This document shows, in pieces, positions 22,421 through 31,893 of a DNA stretch of 64,000 bases. The position numbers and the translations under genes were made by a program. Numbering within the stretch: the first letter of the stretch is position 1; each line of letters opens with the position of its first letter. The DNA lies in assembly GCF_014529535.1 (NCBI RefSeq), contig NW_023503727.1, positions 4,464,001 through 4,528,000 of the forward strand, written 5' to 3'. The notes under the pieces are model-generated. The model searched no databases. It was not told the DNA's origin and worked only from the letters and a program-made list of their open reading frames with translations. This stretch comes from Bradysia coprophila. Taxonomy: Eukaryota; Arthropoda; Insecta; Diptera; Sciaridae.

Positions 22421-22544
22421 CAAAGAAATAAAATATTGAGAATGAAATGAGACTGAAAACGTAATGAGACTGAAATGAGACCGTTGATAATGCTCATTTT
22501 ACGGTCTCACTGAGACCTTTATTTTCACCCGGGGTGACCATAAC

Positions 22545-23085
22545 ATCTGTCGCCAGTAACAAAAGAAAATCTATTGAAAATCAGTCAGTCAGGGGAACTG
22601 ACCCACCGAAATGGTGAGGCCTAGTTATAGGCCTAGTTGAGGTATATGCGAACATAATTTCCGTTTTTTATCTTCATTTGTCGCTTTTACCTCTTAAAGT
22701 CGAAAAAGTTTTGAAGGCGAATTTCAATTAATAATTGAAAAAGAGATTAATTTTCTAATTGCAGGTTCCGAAAACGGTTTGGCTTTTCTGAAATATTTTT
22801 TTATGTCATATGCCAGAGATGCATCTAAAGTTTGCAAATTTTGCATATTACGATCCTAATTGGCATAAAGATATTTTAATTTCTTACACCAACTACTTTC
22901 ATATCGAAATTATTTTGATATACATTTCGTAATCGCCAATCTACCCATAGTAGGAAATATTTTCAGAGTCCTATTCTTGTGTTTTTTTTTTAATCGTAAG
23001 TGTAACGATAAACTAAGATCAACGTTTAATCGCATTTTTATTTTTGGATAATTTGGCGCCCCAAATATGCATTTTTAAGCGCCCC
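22545..23085. other. Right subterminal DNA of the giant element
   Basis: No gene. About 22600-22635, inverted (AACTAGGCCTCACC... GGTGGGTCAG), resembles 45862-45902, a dispersed repeat fragment. GGCGCC/GGGCGC words near 23050-23090 form a local inverted repeat. Confidence 0.4.
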
Positions 23086-23255
23086 TTGGTAGAATTTCCC
23101 ACCTGCACAAAAATCCTTATTTTAGTTCCTGAAATTTATTGAAACACCAACAAAATCAACAAATATTCAGTAAATTATGCATCCAGCACCTTCATAAAAG
23201 AAGTAGCATGTCAACATGTCACCGAAGCAGTGTTGCCACTGATGTAGCATTAGTG

Positions 23256-23460
23256 ATGTTTTTGGGATCAATAGGTTTGGTCCAAGGTCATATGAATTGT
23301 CAAATTTCATCCATATAACCATAACCTCAATAATACCTCTGTGTAAATCGCGTAGGCGACGTTGGTCGATTTGTATGAAATATCACGTAAGCGACGTTGC
23401 TATGGATGAAATTGTTGTTGTTCGGGTTGTCAAAGTTCGTGTTTACAGTTACCTATAATT
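23256..23460 (+). repeat. Dispersed repeat Y, copy 1
   Basis: Closely resembles 39985-40152 (CATATGAATTGTCAAATTTC, TGTGTAAATCGCGTAGGCGA, TTGTTCGGGTTGTCAAAGTT). X copy 2 (36905-36960) lacks it, so Y inserted into X copy 1, or was lost from copy 2. It holds no coding potential. Confidence 0.6.
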
Positions 23461-23777
23461 TTTGAAGAAATTTGAGCCGATTTCATCAGTGAACTAGATT
23501 CGTTTCTAAACGTTTCAACGCTTTTTTGTTTTGTTTCAATTTAGATTTGGATGTATACGAGATGCGAATTCATTTTACATTTTATTTCTGAGCTGATTTT
23601 CCAGATCTGGTAGGTAGGCGTAATATAAATAATGCGAAGTAATTCATCAATTATCAATATTTTTTTTTGATTCTCACAAACCAACTCCTGAAATAATGAA
23701 TTTGGAACTTCTATTTCCTCGGGGGGCAAATGTACTTGTAACTACAACTTTCCGGGTGGTTAGGCAATAAAATAGCG

Positions 23778-24045
23778 TACATTGCTTGGAAAGCACTCAT
23801 CACTCGGGATCAATTTGTGATACGAGCCGAATTCACAAGTGTGTTTTTAAGCGACTCTGTTTGGAAACTGTTATTTTGACTCGTGTAGTTGCATACCTCG
23901 CCTTCGGCTCGGATATGCAATTTCTACACTTGTCAAAACAACAGTTTCCAAACCTCGTTGCTTGTGAATTCGGCTCGTATCACAAATTGATCCCTCAAGT
24001 AATGAATGCTTTCCTCCGCATCCAATGTAATCTACTATTTTTTGC
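23778..24045. mobile_element. Palindromic MITE, family P, copy 1
   Basis: Left sequence (GATCAATTTGTGATACGAGC, GAATTCACAAG, GTTTGGAAACTGTT) is mirrored on the right. The centre is TGCATACCTCGCCTTCGGCTCGGATATGCA, split by the dyad at about 23904 (GCCTTCGGC 23900-23908). It abuts the right end of element X. The 88-codon frame across it is fortuitous. Confidence 0.7.
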
Positions 24046-24229
24046 CAGATAGTTGGATCAGTTTGATTCGATATTTTCTACTTCTGAAATGAGACGCACA
24101 GTACCTCTTGCATGTAGAAAAAGTTTAACTTCATTTAACTTTACATATGACATTCTTATTGGTATTATTACAACTGAATAACTCGGACCACTACTGTCAA
24201 ACTAGCTTAGGTTCGTCAAAGGACATGCA
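24046..24229. other. 3' flank of the GVIN-like gene
   Basis: No polyadenylation signal stands out on the minus strand immediately after the stop at 24230. Nothing else is seen. Confidence 0.35.
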
Positions 24230-25255
24230 CTAGCCCTGGCTAATTTTCGCTCGCAACGTTGACATAATTGTCTCTATACTCGAAATGTGCCATTCACTCA
24301 TTTTCTCCTCTTCTGCGGGTTCTACGCCACATCTTTCTGCAATTTCGTTGTGGATTTGTCGGAAAAACCATTTCATCAAGTCATTAAATTCAACTTGAGA
24401 GTGCGGACAGTAGATCCAATTGTTGTATTTCGGGCTGGCTTTAACATCAATCCATTTGCCAAGGTATGTATCTCCACTGTACATTTCCCTGTTGTCAGCC
24501 CGTCCACAGCAATAAGTTAGGCTAAGATCGTTTGTGGTATGATGTCTCGTACCGTGAAGTCCGCTGGGTTGATGAGAAGTGTGATGTTTTCTCGTGTTGT
24601 CGGTATTTTGGTCGTGGCCACGACGTCCCCAGCAGAGAGCGCCACACCAAAGACAACTATCCGTGCAGCCAGTTCGGTTAAGTATTTCTTCGTCCTTGGA
24701 CGGAAGTTTGAAAGTTCCGCCGCCAAAACGATATTCCTTGATTGAACGAACGATACTCTTTTTGAGACGCGCTGTATTGTCCTCGTCAAATTGGGAAAGA
24801 TTTCCAATGCTACAAGCATATCGCACTCCGTCTGCAGTACTAACGTAGTCAGTTGCGTACTCGATTATTTCAGCGGCAGTTGTTGCTTGGTTGATCTTGT
24901 CGATGGCATTTTGGCGTTCCACTTTAATAGTTTGGGAAAATGCGTAGTTAGCCCCATCTTGAGGATAACTGTCAACTGTGCGATGAAACCAGTTGGAAAT
25001 TTCGGATTTTGGATGTAAAAAGTGGGAGACAGCAGAAGTCTTGTGACCAGCTTCAATTTCTTCGGCGAGCGTCTTGAAATAGTGGAGGCGAACGTTTCGA
25101 CTGTTGTGTATCCAGTCTTGACCGAGGACGTCTTCAACCCAACGACGAGAGCCGGCCGATTTTGCCTTCATTAATATAGCCATGCAGAGACGATCGGCTA
25201 TAATGGTGCCCTCGGATTCGGAACTGAATCCGTACATTAGGCGAACGTTGATTGT
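24230..25255 (-). CDS. GVIN-like exon 3 (C-terminal module)
   Basis: About 341 codons. A helical part (SSESEGTIIADRLC, WIHNSRNVRLHYFKTL) leads to a Cys/His-rich module: GCTDSCLWCGALCW, then several histidines (TRKHHTSHQPSGLHGTRHH) and YCCG, the pattern found at the C-terminus of GVIN/URGCP proteins and presumably zinc binding. It ends at stop 24230-24232 after EWHISSIETIMSTLRAKI. Confidence 0.88.
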   Translation of the reverse strand, partial: TINVRLMYGFSSESEGTIIADRLCMAILMKAKSAGSRRWVEDVLGQDWIHNSRNVRLHYFKTLAEEIEAGHKTSAVSHFLHPKSEISNWFHRTVDSYPQDGANYAFSQTIKVERQNAIDKINQATTAAEIIEYATDYVSTADGVRYACSIGNLSQFDEDNTARLKKSIVRSIKEYRFGGGTFKLPSKDEEILNRTGCTDSCLWCGALCWGRRGHDQNTDNTRKHHTSHQPSGLHGTRHHTTNDLSLTYCCGRADNREMYSGDTYLGKWIDVKASPKYNNWIYCPHSQVEFNDLMKWFFRQIHNEIAERCGVEPAEEEKMSEWHISSIETIMSTLRAKISQG

Positions 25256-28200
25256 CTGGAAGGAAAAATGTGTGGAAGGCGTGAAATTAATTTCGGAACG
25301 GATTTTCCAGGAGAGTTCATGATTTTTGAGAATATTTGGGCTGCAAAGTGTCTGGGCGTGGCTCACATTATGGTATTTGGTAAAAAGGAAGGGCCATATT
25401 GTGAACCACGCCAATGACACAGGCACGAGATTCCTCGATACCTGTTCAGCGGTTTCACGGCACAATTAACTTACTTTTCGAAATGTGTTCTCGTTGTCGT
25501 AGAGAATAGTCAATGGATCATTTTCACTCTTCCAATTTTTCTCTCTTTCCTTTGCTTCAAACAAGAACGCACGCAACGTCCCCAGATGGAGGGCATTTTT
25601 GAATTCAACTGTAAACGGTGCGTTCATTTTCATCTTCCATTCGTCACAGATTCTATCGACTGAAAGCTGAAGTCTTTTCACCATTCCATTCTCAAGATTA
25701 TTTGTCTTCAAATCGTTGAAAATCATTTTCACAATATAATTGATTTCGGCGCGTAGCTGAGACAAGTGCTTCTTCTTGATGTTCTTGTCTTTCCAAAACT
25801 TCCATTTGGTAACATCGAAAGCTTCCGTTTCATGCATTTTGGGACCGGTGTCGTTAACAAACCCGTTGATAATTAGATGATTGCCGTAAGCGGAATTTAT
25901 TTGGTCATTTAATCGATCCTCCAACGGATCAATGGTTCGCTTCTGGATGACAACATCTTTCAACTTTTTCCAAATTTCATTAGCAATAACGCCTCGCTCT
26001 TCGGCACTGAATACCCTCTTCATTTGAAGTCGCTTGTTTATTTCGGCAGTGATGATTTCGTCGACTTCCTTCAGGCAACCCTTTTGGACTCGAGTTGCGT
26101 GAATCGATTGTTCCAAATGTTTCAGGGTATTCTGTCGCACCGTGTCCTCGTACAATTTGATCGAATCTTGCGTTTTGGGCAAATCTGGCTTTTCTTCCAT
26201 TTCACCGAACAGTGTGCATTTAGCCTTATCCACTGAGCAGCAAAAGTCGCATTTCGAACCCGGATCTCTTCCGGATGTGCACATGACGGGGATTTTCTTC
26301 AGTTCACCTTCCAGAACAGCGAGGAAATATTTTGAATCAAAATGTTGATTCGTTTCGATTCTTTTCCGGATTTCATCTTCCATTTTGGTGCGGTGATGTC
26401 GGAACGAACTGTCGGTGAGATCGTTTATGTTGGAGATTTTAGAAGCCTGTGCTAGGAAATCGCACATCTCTCTAATGTTCTTGAATCTTACCGCAAAGTC
26501 TTCATTTTGCAAGGCTTTCCAGTAAGAAACGGCAAGTTCATGCCATTCGCAGAAATTGACGTACTCGGAACTTTGTTTCGCAGCCTCAAGGATCATTTGA
26601 TACAAGTCCACAATGTCATTTTGATATTGTTCCGACGGTGGAGCATTTGGTGCAGCTCCACTCTTAAAATGCCCGAAATATTTTACCAATCCATTGCCAC
26701 CCAAAGATCGTTTGATGTTTTTCAGTTTGAAAGAGCTTACTGTCCCGGTTTGTGTGGATTTGTTTTCCGCGAGATCTATGGCAACTTTGAGAGCGTCAAA
26801 GAATTGCCCTTCGGCGGCACTTAGTTTAGATTCCTCCTTCTCTGATACGTGCTGAACTCTTAGCACTTGCGTTGCAATGTTCGCCCTTGACAATCGAGCC
26901 ATGGCGATTATAACAATTTGGAGGATGGCAGTCATCTCACTTGATGACTCACCCAAAATGTTGATTATTGTCAAATTACTGATACTCATAGCAAAAGTGG
27001 ATAATCGTCGGTCTTTCTCTTCGGCTAGTCTGTCACTTATTTGCTCCGGTGAGCCCAGCCCTTCAGTGTCGATGATCAGGAAAGCATCGAACCCAAACTG
27101 TTTCACAAGTTTGTCCTCCAAGAATAAGAGTCTCATGAACAGACCCCTCGTACACCTTCCGACGCTCACGTCGAATTGACACCCGAACAAGGCATTGAGA
27201 AGGGTTGATTTTCCTGAAGATTGAAGGCCCAAAATGGAGATAACGAAAACTCGAAGATTCTTTTTGATTTGGCAGACGGAATGAGCAATTGCACAGAACC
27301 ATAGATCGTTGATGTTGCTCTCGTCCCCATCCAGAAGTTCTATTGCAAAGCCGTCCATCATGAGTTCTGCGTAGTACTTGGGCAGGCTCCTAATTGCATC
27401 CAAGCTGTGGTTCTGAACGCCCCAATTTGATTGAGCAAGACGATAAATTCGACCTAATTCCCTGAAAATGCACTCAAATGTTAATCACAAAATGAAATCC
27501 AATATGACGATGGCGTCTTACCTGAAGAAATGCTGTGGACCAAGAACAGATTGATTAATTTCGTCCAATTTCGCCATCTCCTCCTCATAAACCAGACGGA
27601 ACTGTTCCGATTTTGCAGACAGACTCATCGCTAGCTCCCTCCGCTTGGAATTCAATGCCATGTACTGTTGACGAGGCTCCTGTGACTCTTCCATTGATCG
27701 AATACCAATCTCTTTTTCGAAATGGTACAAACCGATTCTTCGATCTTTGATAGGCATCCGAAGAATGCTGATAAACAACGATATAATAGTCTGCAAACTT
27801 GGATCATCGTTCCACAATTGGCAGCATTGGTTAAATTCTTGTTCGCCAGTTTTCAGCTTTTGCAGTTTGAACGTTTGTCGAACTCTTCTGCATGATGTGA
27901 TTTGAGTTAGTAAATCGGAGGACTTGGATGTTTTAATTTCTGGTACGAGTTTCACACTCGGTAATTGGATAGTCTCTCCCGAATTCTCAACTTTACTGTG
28001 ATACGATCCCATGATGAGCTGATAGAGCTTTTCAATCATACTGTGATCCAACAATTTCGAAGTATCGAGGACGTCGTCAGACATCATTTCGCAATCAGCC
28101 GATGGATCAATCAGAACATTGAAGATGTTCTCTTCGCCAAGGTAACCGAAAAATTTTTTCGATTGAAGTCGAGTGTAATTGGCTTCCAACTCGGAAGCAG

Positions 28201-31200
28201 ATTGCGTCATGTAGAAAACTAAAACACTGGAAATCATTGGCTTCAGGTGTGAGATTATTTCCCGGTACTCCAATGCGTTTCCATGTAGATTAGCAAGCAG
28301 CAGAATTTCGTTCGAACTGTTGTAGTGAGTCTCAACTCCGGGAATAGCCGCGGAGGTCCAGTTCCAGAAATCTCGTGTGCAAGATTCATTTGTGACTGGC
28401 ATAAGTTCCACTGTTCCGTCAAGTAGTAACGGTTTTCCATTGACCGCTCCGGGTTCGGATCGGGATGAAAAGGCATGCTCGGTTGCAAAGAGTCGATTTA
28501 AGATAGTTCCTTTTCCGGATTTTCCGCTTGATGGTGTTCCCACACGGACAACCAGAGTGAACCGAAATGGACTTTGAAAGAGGTGATTGTGAACTATTAA
28601 TCCAGGTCGATCCTTTCGTTCCCATTTGAAAATAATATTCCGTAAGTAGGGCGTTAGTGATACGTAGCGCTTATCGTGAACGATGTCCTGGACGACTATT
28701 GGTAGTGATACGGGATACTATACTTCGCGATGATGTGGATAATATCTCTGCCGACGGGCGGATAGCAGTTGGAAAGTAGACAGACGAGAATGTCTAAGCG
28801 CGAAAGCGGAAGATTGTGCTGTTTTGCAGACGTAGCCATAGCAGCGGTCTGTGGTGCACGTGAGTGAAAATTTAGTTTGCCCAGCTGCTTCTTCGGTCCT
28901 GAATCGCCGCAAGCAGATTTATTGATATACTTTGCAATTTCTACCGGAAACGTTGCGGCTACTCGCCACATTTTCATCTCTTGAACGATGTACTTTATGA
29001 TATCCGGAAATCTCTGGTTGATGTCCTTGTGGTCCATCGTTGGGGCTGCAACAAGCTTTCGAATTTTAACAAAGGACTGTAGAGTGATTTGCGGTAAGCT
29101 CTGGCCCGTTAGCTGAATCCAACGGCGCGATGCTTCTTGACGTTCGTGATTTGTCTCCAGTGACTGGCTCTGCGGTGTGTGATTGATATTAAGCTTGAAG
29201 TTGTTTCCAGCCTCTGTATCCGTAGAAGACGATGCTAGTGGGCGATTTTCAATGTAAGTTTTGATTTTTTTAACATTTTCTCCAATAGCGTAGTGTCCCC
29301 AAGGATAAGCGAACAACTTCCCTTCGTCATTCCAATTCGCAAGACAATTGGCATTTCGCAATATTTCGAGTATTTCCGGATTATTTCGTAATGTGTCGGT
29401 AAGTGTTGTACTGAACCACCCCGGGACGATACCATTGCGGCAAATCGTTTCAAGAACCTCGATTAATTCATGGATTGTGTTCATTTTCAAAGTTTCTTGA
29501 TTGGCCAACAGCTGCGCTTGAATGTTCAATGGCAGACATTGGACGCGTTGTGAATAGGTTGACCGTAGCAATGGTAGAAATTGTTGTGAATCCGAAAATA
29601 ATTTTGTGAACTGAAGAAATTTACGGGTTTGCCAAAGATACTTGTGAGTTTCGACGTCCAGGTCGAGCCGTTTAATAGCTGTGAGAAGGTTTTCGAACTG
29701 TGCGAAAGTCACGTTACGGGAGACACAATTGTCAACGGCTTCCAAAACTCGTTCGATCCCACGAGGGAGCTGCCGAACATTCCAGTCCGTATTCGTATCT
29801 GCGAAAAGGTCTGTGACATGCCGTGCGAAATCGAGGTGTGTCTGACTGAGGCAATTTTGGGACACACATTTCGGTGTAAGGGCGTCAAGGTCTGGAACCT
29901 CTTGTCGGCCGAGCAGATAACGATTGAGAAGAGCGACATCGATCATATCAAGGCACACGGCCAGCAGCTCTGCGTTTTTAAATACAAATAGTTTTGGAGC
30001 ACCTGTGGTGTCGGGAATGTCGAAGTATCCGACGAATTTGTCCCCAGAGTCAAATTCTTCAAAATCTAGAAGCTCGATGCCGGCAAACGTAAAAACGAAT
30101 TTCAATCGGTTATCGCGAACCGAAATATTCGATCGCGTCTCCAAATAGGATTCGCACACCACCACATGCTGGCTGGGTTTCGTGAGCGCAACCAACGGGA
30201 TAATGTCGTCAACTGATGACAGCGGAAGTTTGATTCTCTTCTTCGTGGCGATAAGCTTGTAAAACTCCATCACTCGACCTTCGCAAATTCCCTGTGCAAT
30301 TGACAGCACGTTCACAACGAACATCACATCCGTGGAGGTGTAAGTTTCTGACTTTTTCACGGTTTTAACAGTAATCGAATAGTCTTGGCTGATTGTCGAA
30401 CCTAAGATTCCAATTTCGAATCCCGCTGACTGGTCCTGGATCTTACTAATTGCATCTACAGCTACAAAGGACATTGGAGACTTCGTCTGGCGATAAATCT
30501 TTGGCGACGTATTGCTTTTCCAACTGTCAAATTGGTTTTGATTGGTGAGAACTCTTATGTTTGAATTTTGTGACGGTACAAAGTTTATTGTTGGATCCAA
30601 TCGTCCTTCGTTCAAAAAATCATCGATTTTTTGCAGTATGGCGTTATAGTCAAATTCAGTATGGAATTGTTGTAGCAAATCTTCCAGCTTTACTTCCGGT
30701 CCCTTGATCTTGTACAACTTAAACTGTTCGACAAAATTGTGTCGCATAGTGCGTGCTCGGCGACATAAATCACGTTCATACGATCGGACTGTTTCGGTAA
30801 TATCGTTTCTCGGATCGTTGAGAATTTGGCGCATTCTCGGCTCAAGTGAAAGTAGCTCATCGTAGATGTAGCCGGATCGCTGGTAGTCCATTAGAGTAAT
30901 CAGCATTTCTTGGACGGCATTTAGAGTTTCTTGTCGCAAGCTCAGAAATAATTTTTCGATTGGAATATTGCTCACGAATTGTGTCACAGGAACAAGAAGA
31001 TATCCAATTGCCGTTCCTGTGATATCTGGACTGAAATCTCGGTAGCTTCGTTGCTCGTCCAGCTTTGACGGGATTTCGTCCAGTATTGAAAACATGTCCG
31101 AGATTGTCGTAGGTTGTTTCAGTCCCAAAGTGCTAGAGATCCGACAGGTCTTGTTCAAATTGGCAGTGCTATTTTTATCCAAATTCATAAGTTCGGCTTC

Positions 31201-31893
31201 GCAGCTGGGGATGCTAACAACGCCGAAGAGGTTTTTCAGTTTCTTAGCCCAATTTGAAGGGGACGAGCTATCTCCAGTCGAAGCGTTCAGACTGCCACTG
31301 TAGTCTTTGGACTCATTAGATGTATTGCTGGACACAGTGATGTTGGCCACTACTTCGGCTCCCGTCAGTATTGTTTGAACAACGTGCGTGGCTTTAATAT
31401 CACCTGGAAATCGGGACAAAAATTGTTCAGTGACGAACTGCTGTAAATGGTGAGCTGTACTCTTACCTGCCAAGATTTTCTCCACAATTATTTGGTCGAG
31501 GCACCGTGATGCTGAGTGAAGAAGCTTGAGTTCGAAGGACTCTTGACTGTAGCGCAGGCAGAACTCTTCCTTTTCAACATTCTCTTCAGCCTTTGATTCG
31601 TAGTCAACTTTCACGTTGGAAATTAGTCCACAGAGAATATCCAGTGCGACTTCTCCCCGAACTTTAAAATTCTTTATTTTATCGCTGGTACTTTTAAGGT
31701 GAGTAAAACAGCACTCCATGTACGATTTTGGTGTGACACGAACATGATCTCGGAGTTCGGAATTGCCAAACAGATTCCCGCAAGCACTGGAATCGCGACA
31801 ATTCCAAAGGTCACCGATGGTAGAGAGTCCCAGTATTTTAATTCCATGAGTGTTGTACACAAGAATGTTGGAGTCTTCCACGTAGGTTTCCAT
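24230..31893 (-). CDS. GVIN/VLIG-family very large GTPase (whole locus, one apparent frameshift)
   Basis: Three exons on the minus strand (31893-27522, 27461-25475, 25255-24230) sum to 7,385 nt, one base short of an open frame of about 2,461 codons. The family includes the interferon-induced very large GTPases (GVIN1/VLIG-1) and URGCP of vertebrates, which are large cytosolic or nuclear GTPases of poorly known function, inducible in immunity. Order of parts: long N-terminal region; a first GTPase-like module with a P-loop GTPSSGKSGK; the VLIG-type G domain with GLQSSGKST, CTRG and DTEGLG; a helical stalk; and a Cys/His-rich C-terminal module ending in the family's xxW(H)xxS-type tail. The break near 28712 lies in a CCC run and could be a sequencing error or a recent inactivating change. 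All other segments are open and the introns have good splice sites. The start ATG at 31893 follows TTTTTTAGTGAGCA, which could be a 5'-UTR splice acceptor. Confidence 0.85.
25256..25474 (-). other. 219-bp intron 2 of the GVIN-like gene
   Basis: GTAAGT donor (25474) and a pyrimidine-rich TTTTTCCTTCCAG acceptor (25256). Both ends are in phase 0, giving FRK-TINVRLMYGF. This agrees with the family, in which the NDPL segment is followed directly by a gly-phe motif. An alternative acceptor 33 bases into the intron would also keep the frame but needs an implausibly short intron. Confidence 0.8.
25475..27461 (-). CDS. GVIN-like exon 2 (VLIG-type G domain and stalk)
   Basis: Encodes ELGRIYRLAQSNWG, then the VLIG-type G domain: P-loop ILGLQSSGKSTLLNALFG, the switch-region CTRGLFMRL, and IIDTEGLGSPE as the G3-like motif. 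A charged, mainly helical stalk of over 400 residues follows, including a CxxC pair (KCDFCCSVDKAKC). The exon ends in NDPLTILYDNENTFRK, a family landmark, at donor GTAAGT. Confidence 0.9.
27462..27521 (-). other. 60-bp intron 1 of the GVIN-like gene
   Basis: GTAAGA donor and TGCATTTTCAG acceptor. Splicing joins ...FF-AG to G-GAATTAGGT, giving FRELGRIYRLAQSNW in frame. Confidence 0.9.
27522..28712 (-). CDS. GVIN-like exon 1, second frame (first GTPase-like module)
   Basis: Starts in a frame offset by one base from the upstream part and reads through VVQDIVHDKRYVSLTPYLRN and FRFTLVVRVGTPSSGKSGKG. The P-loop-like GxxSSGKSGK is well preserved, whereas in vertebrate GVINs this module is usually degenerate. 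It also has the family's LHGNA-type strand (LLLANLHGNALEYREI), and ends PQHFFR at the donor AG|GTAAGA (27521/27522). Confidence 0.82.
28712..31893 (-). CDS. GVIN-like exon 1, first frame (N-terminal region)
   Basis: About 1,060 codons from METYVEDSNILVYNTHG to IIHIIAKYSIP, after which this frame ends within a few codons at 28696. The family feature seen is the segment LDILVCLLSNCYPPVGRDII followed by the expected hydrophobic PLPIVV-like strand, which continues only in the next frame. No signal peptide or membrane segment is evident. The early part (residues about 20-60) has several cysteines without a recognised motif. Confidence 0.85.

Larger units (their letters stand above)
12191..22533. 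repeat. Inner satellite block bounded by inverted CCCGGGT ends
   Basis: CCCGGGTAAAA...GTGAGACC at 12191 is mirrored by GGTCTCACTGAGACC...TTTTCACCCGGG ending at 22532. The entire satellite lies between these ends, so it may be a second, foldback-type element inside the hAT-like one. No clear target duplication was found outside the ends. Confidence 0.6.
11515..23131. mobile_element. Giant 11.6-kb hAT-like element carrying inverted satellite arrays, TSD AAATTTAT
   Basis: The left end CAGGGACTAAACTAAGGA and the inverted right end CAGGAACTAAAATAAGGA match at 16 of 18 positions; GCAGGTGGGAA follows in both. A perfect 8-bp duplication AAATTTAT flanks it at 11507-11514 and 23132-23139. X copy 2 carries a single AAATTTAT at 36788-36795 in the same context, the empty site. 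CAGG ends plus an 8-bp duplication fit hAT. No transposase frame is seen. Within lie subterminal unique DNA (11570-12180, 22545-23085), CCCGGGT-bounded inner termini, and about 10 kb of GAGACC/GGTCTC satellite in two opposing orientations. Its terminal part also holds a small perfect palindrome (about 11540-11584, CAGGTGGGAATT type). Confidence 0.85.
9187..23771. mobile_element. Element X copy 1 with two large transposons nested in it
   Basis: The ends are inverted repeats of about 45 bp, containing TTGCCTAACCACCCG, then TGTAGTTACA and GTACATTT, at 9189-9240 and (inverted) 23725-23767. X itself amounts to roughly 1.15 kb: 9187-9227, 11039-11514 and 23132-23771. The rest is inserted DNA. A second copy at 34885-37020 lacks both insertions. 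No transposase-like frame is present, so X is non-autonomous. The target duplication was not resolved; TA flanks both ends within one base. Confidence 0.7.

Noticed and set aside
25442..25474. Possible 33-nt intron in the GVIN gene (GTAAGT to AACAG)
   Set aside because: Too short for insect splicing. The 219-bp intron with a strong pyrimidine-rich acceptor is also in phase and removes residues that do not fit the family pattern.
24287..29991. Plus-strand frames of 70-120 codons across the GVIN locus
   Set aside because: Antisense shadows of the long minus-strand coding exons.
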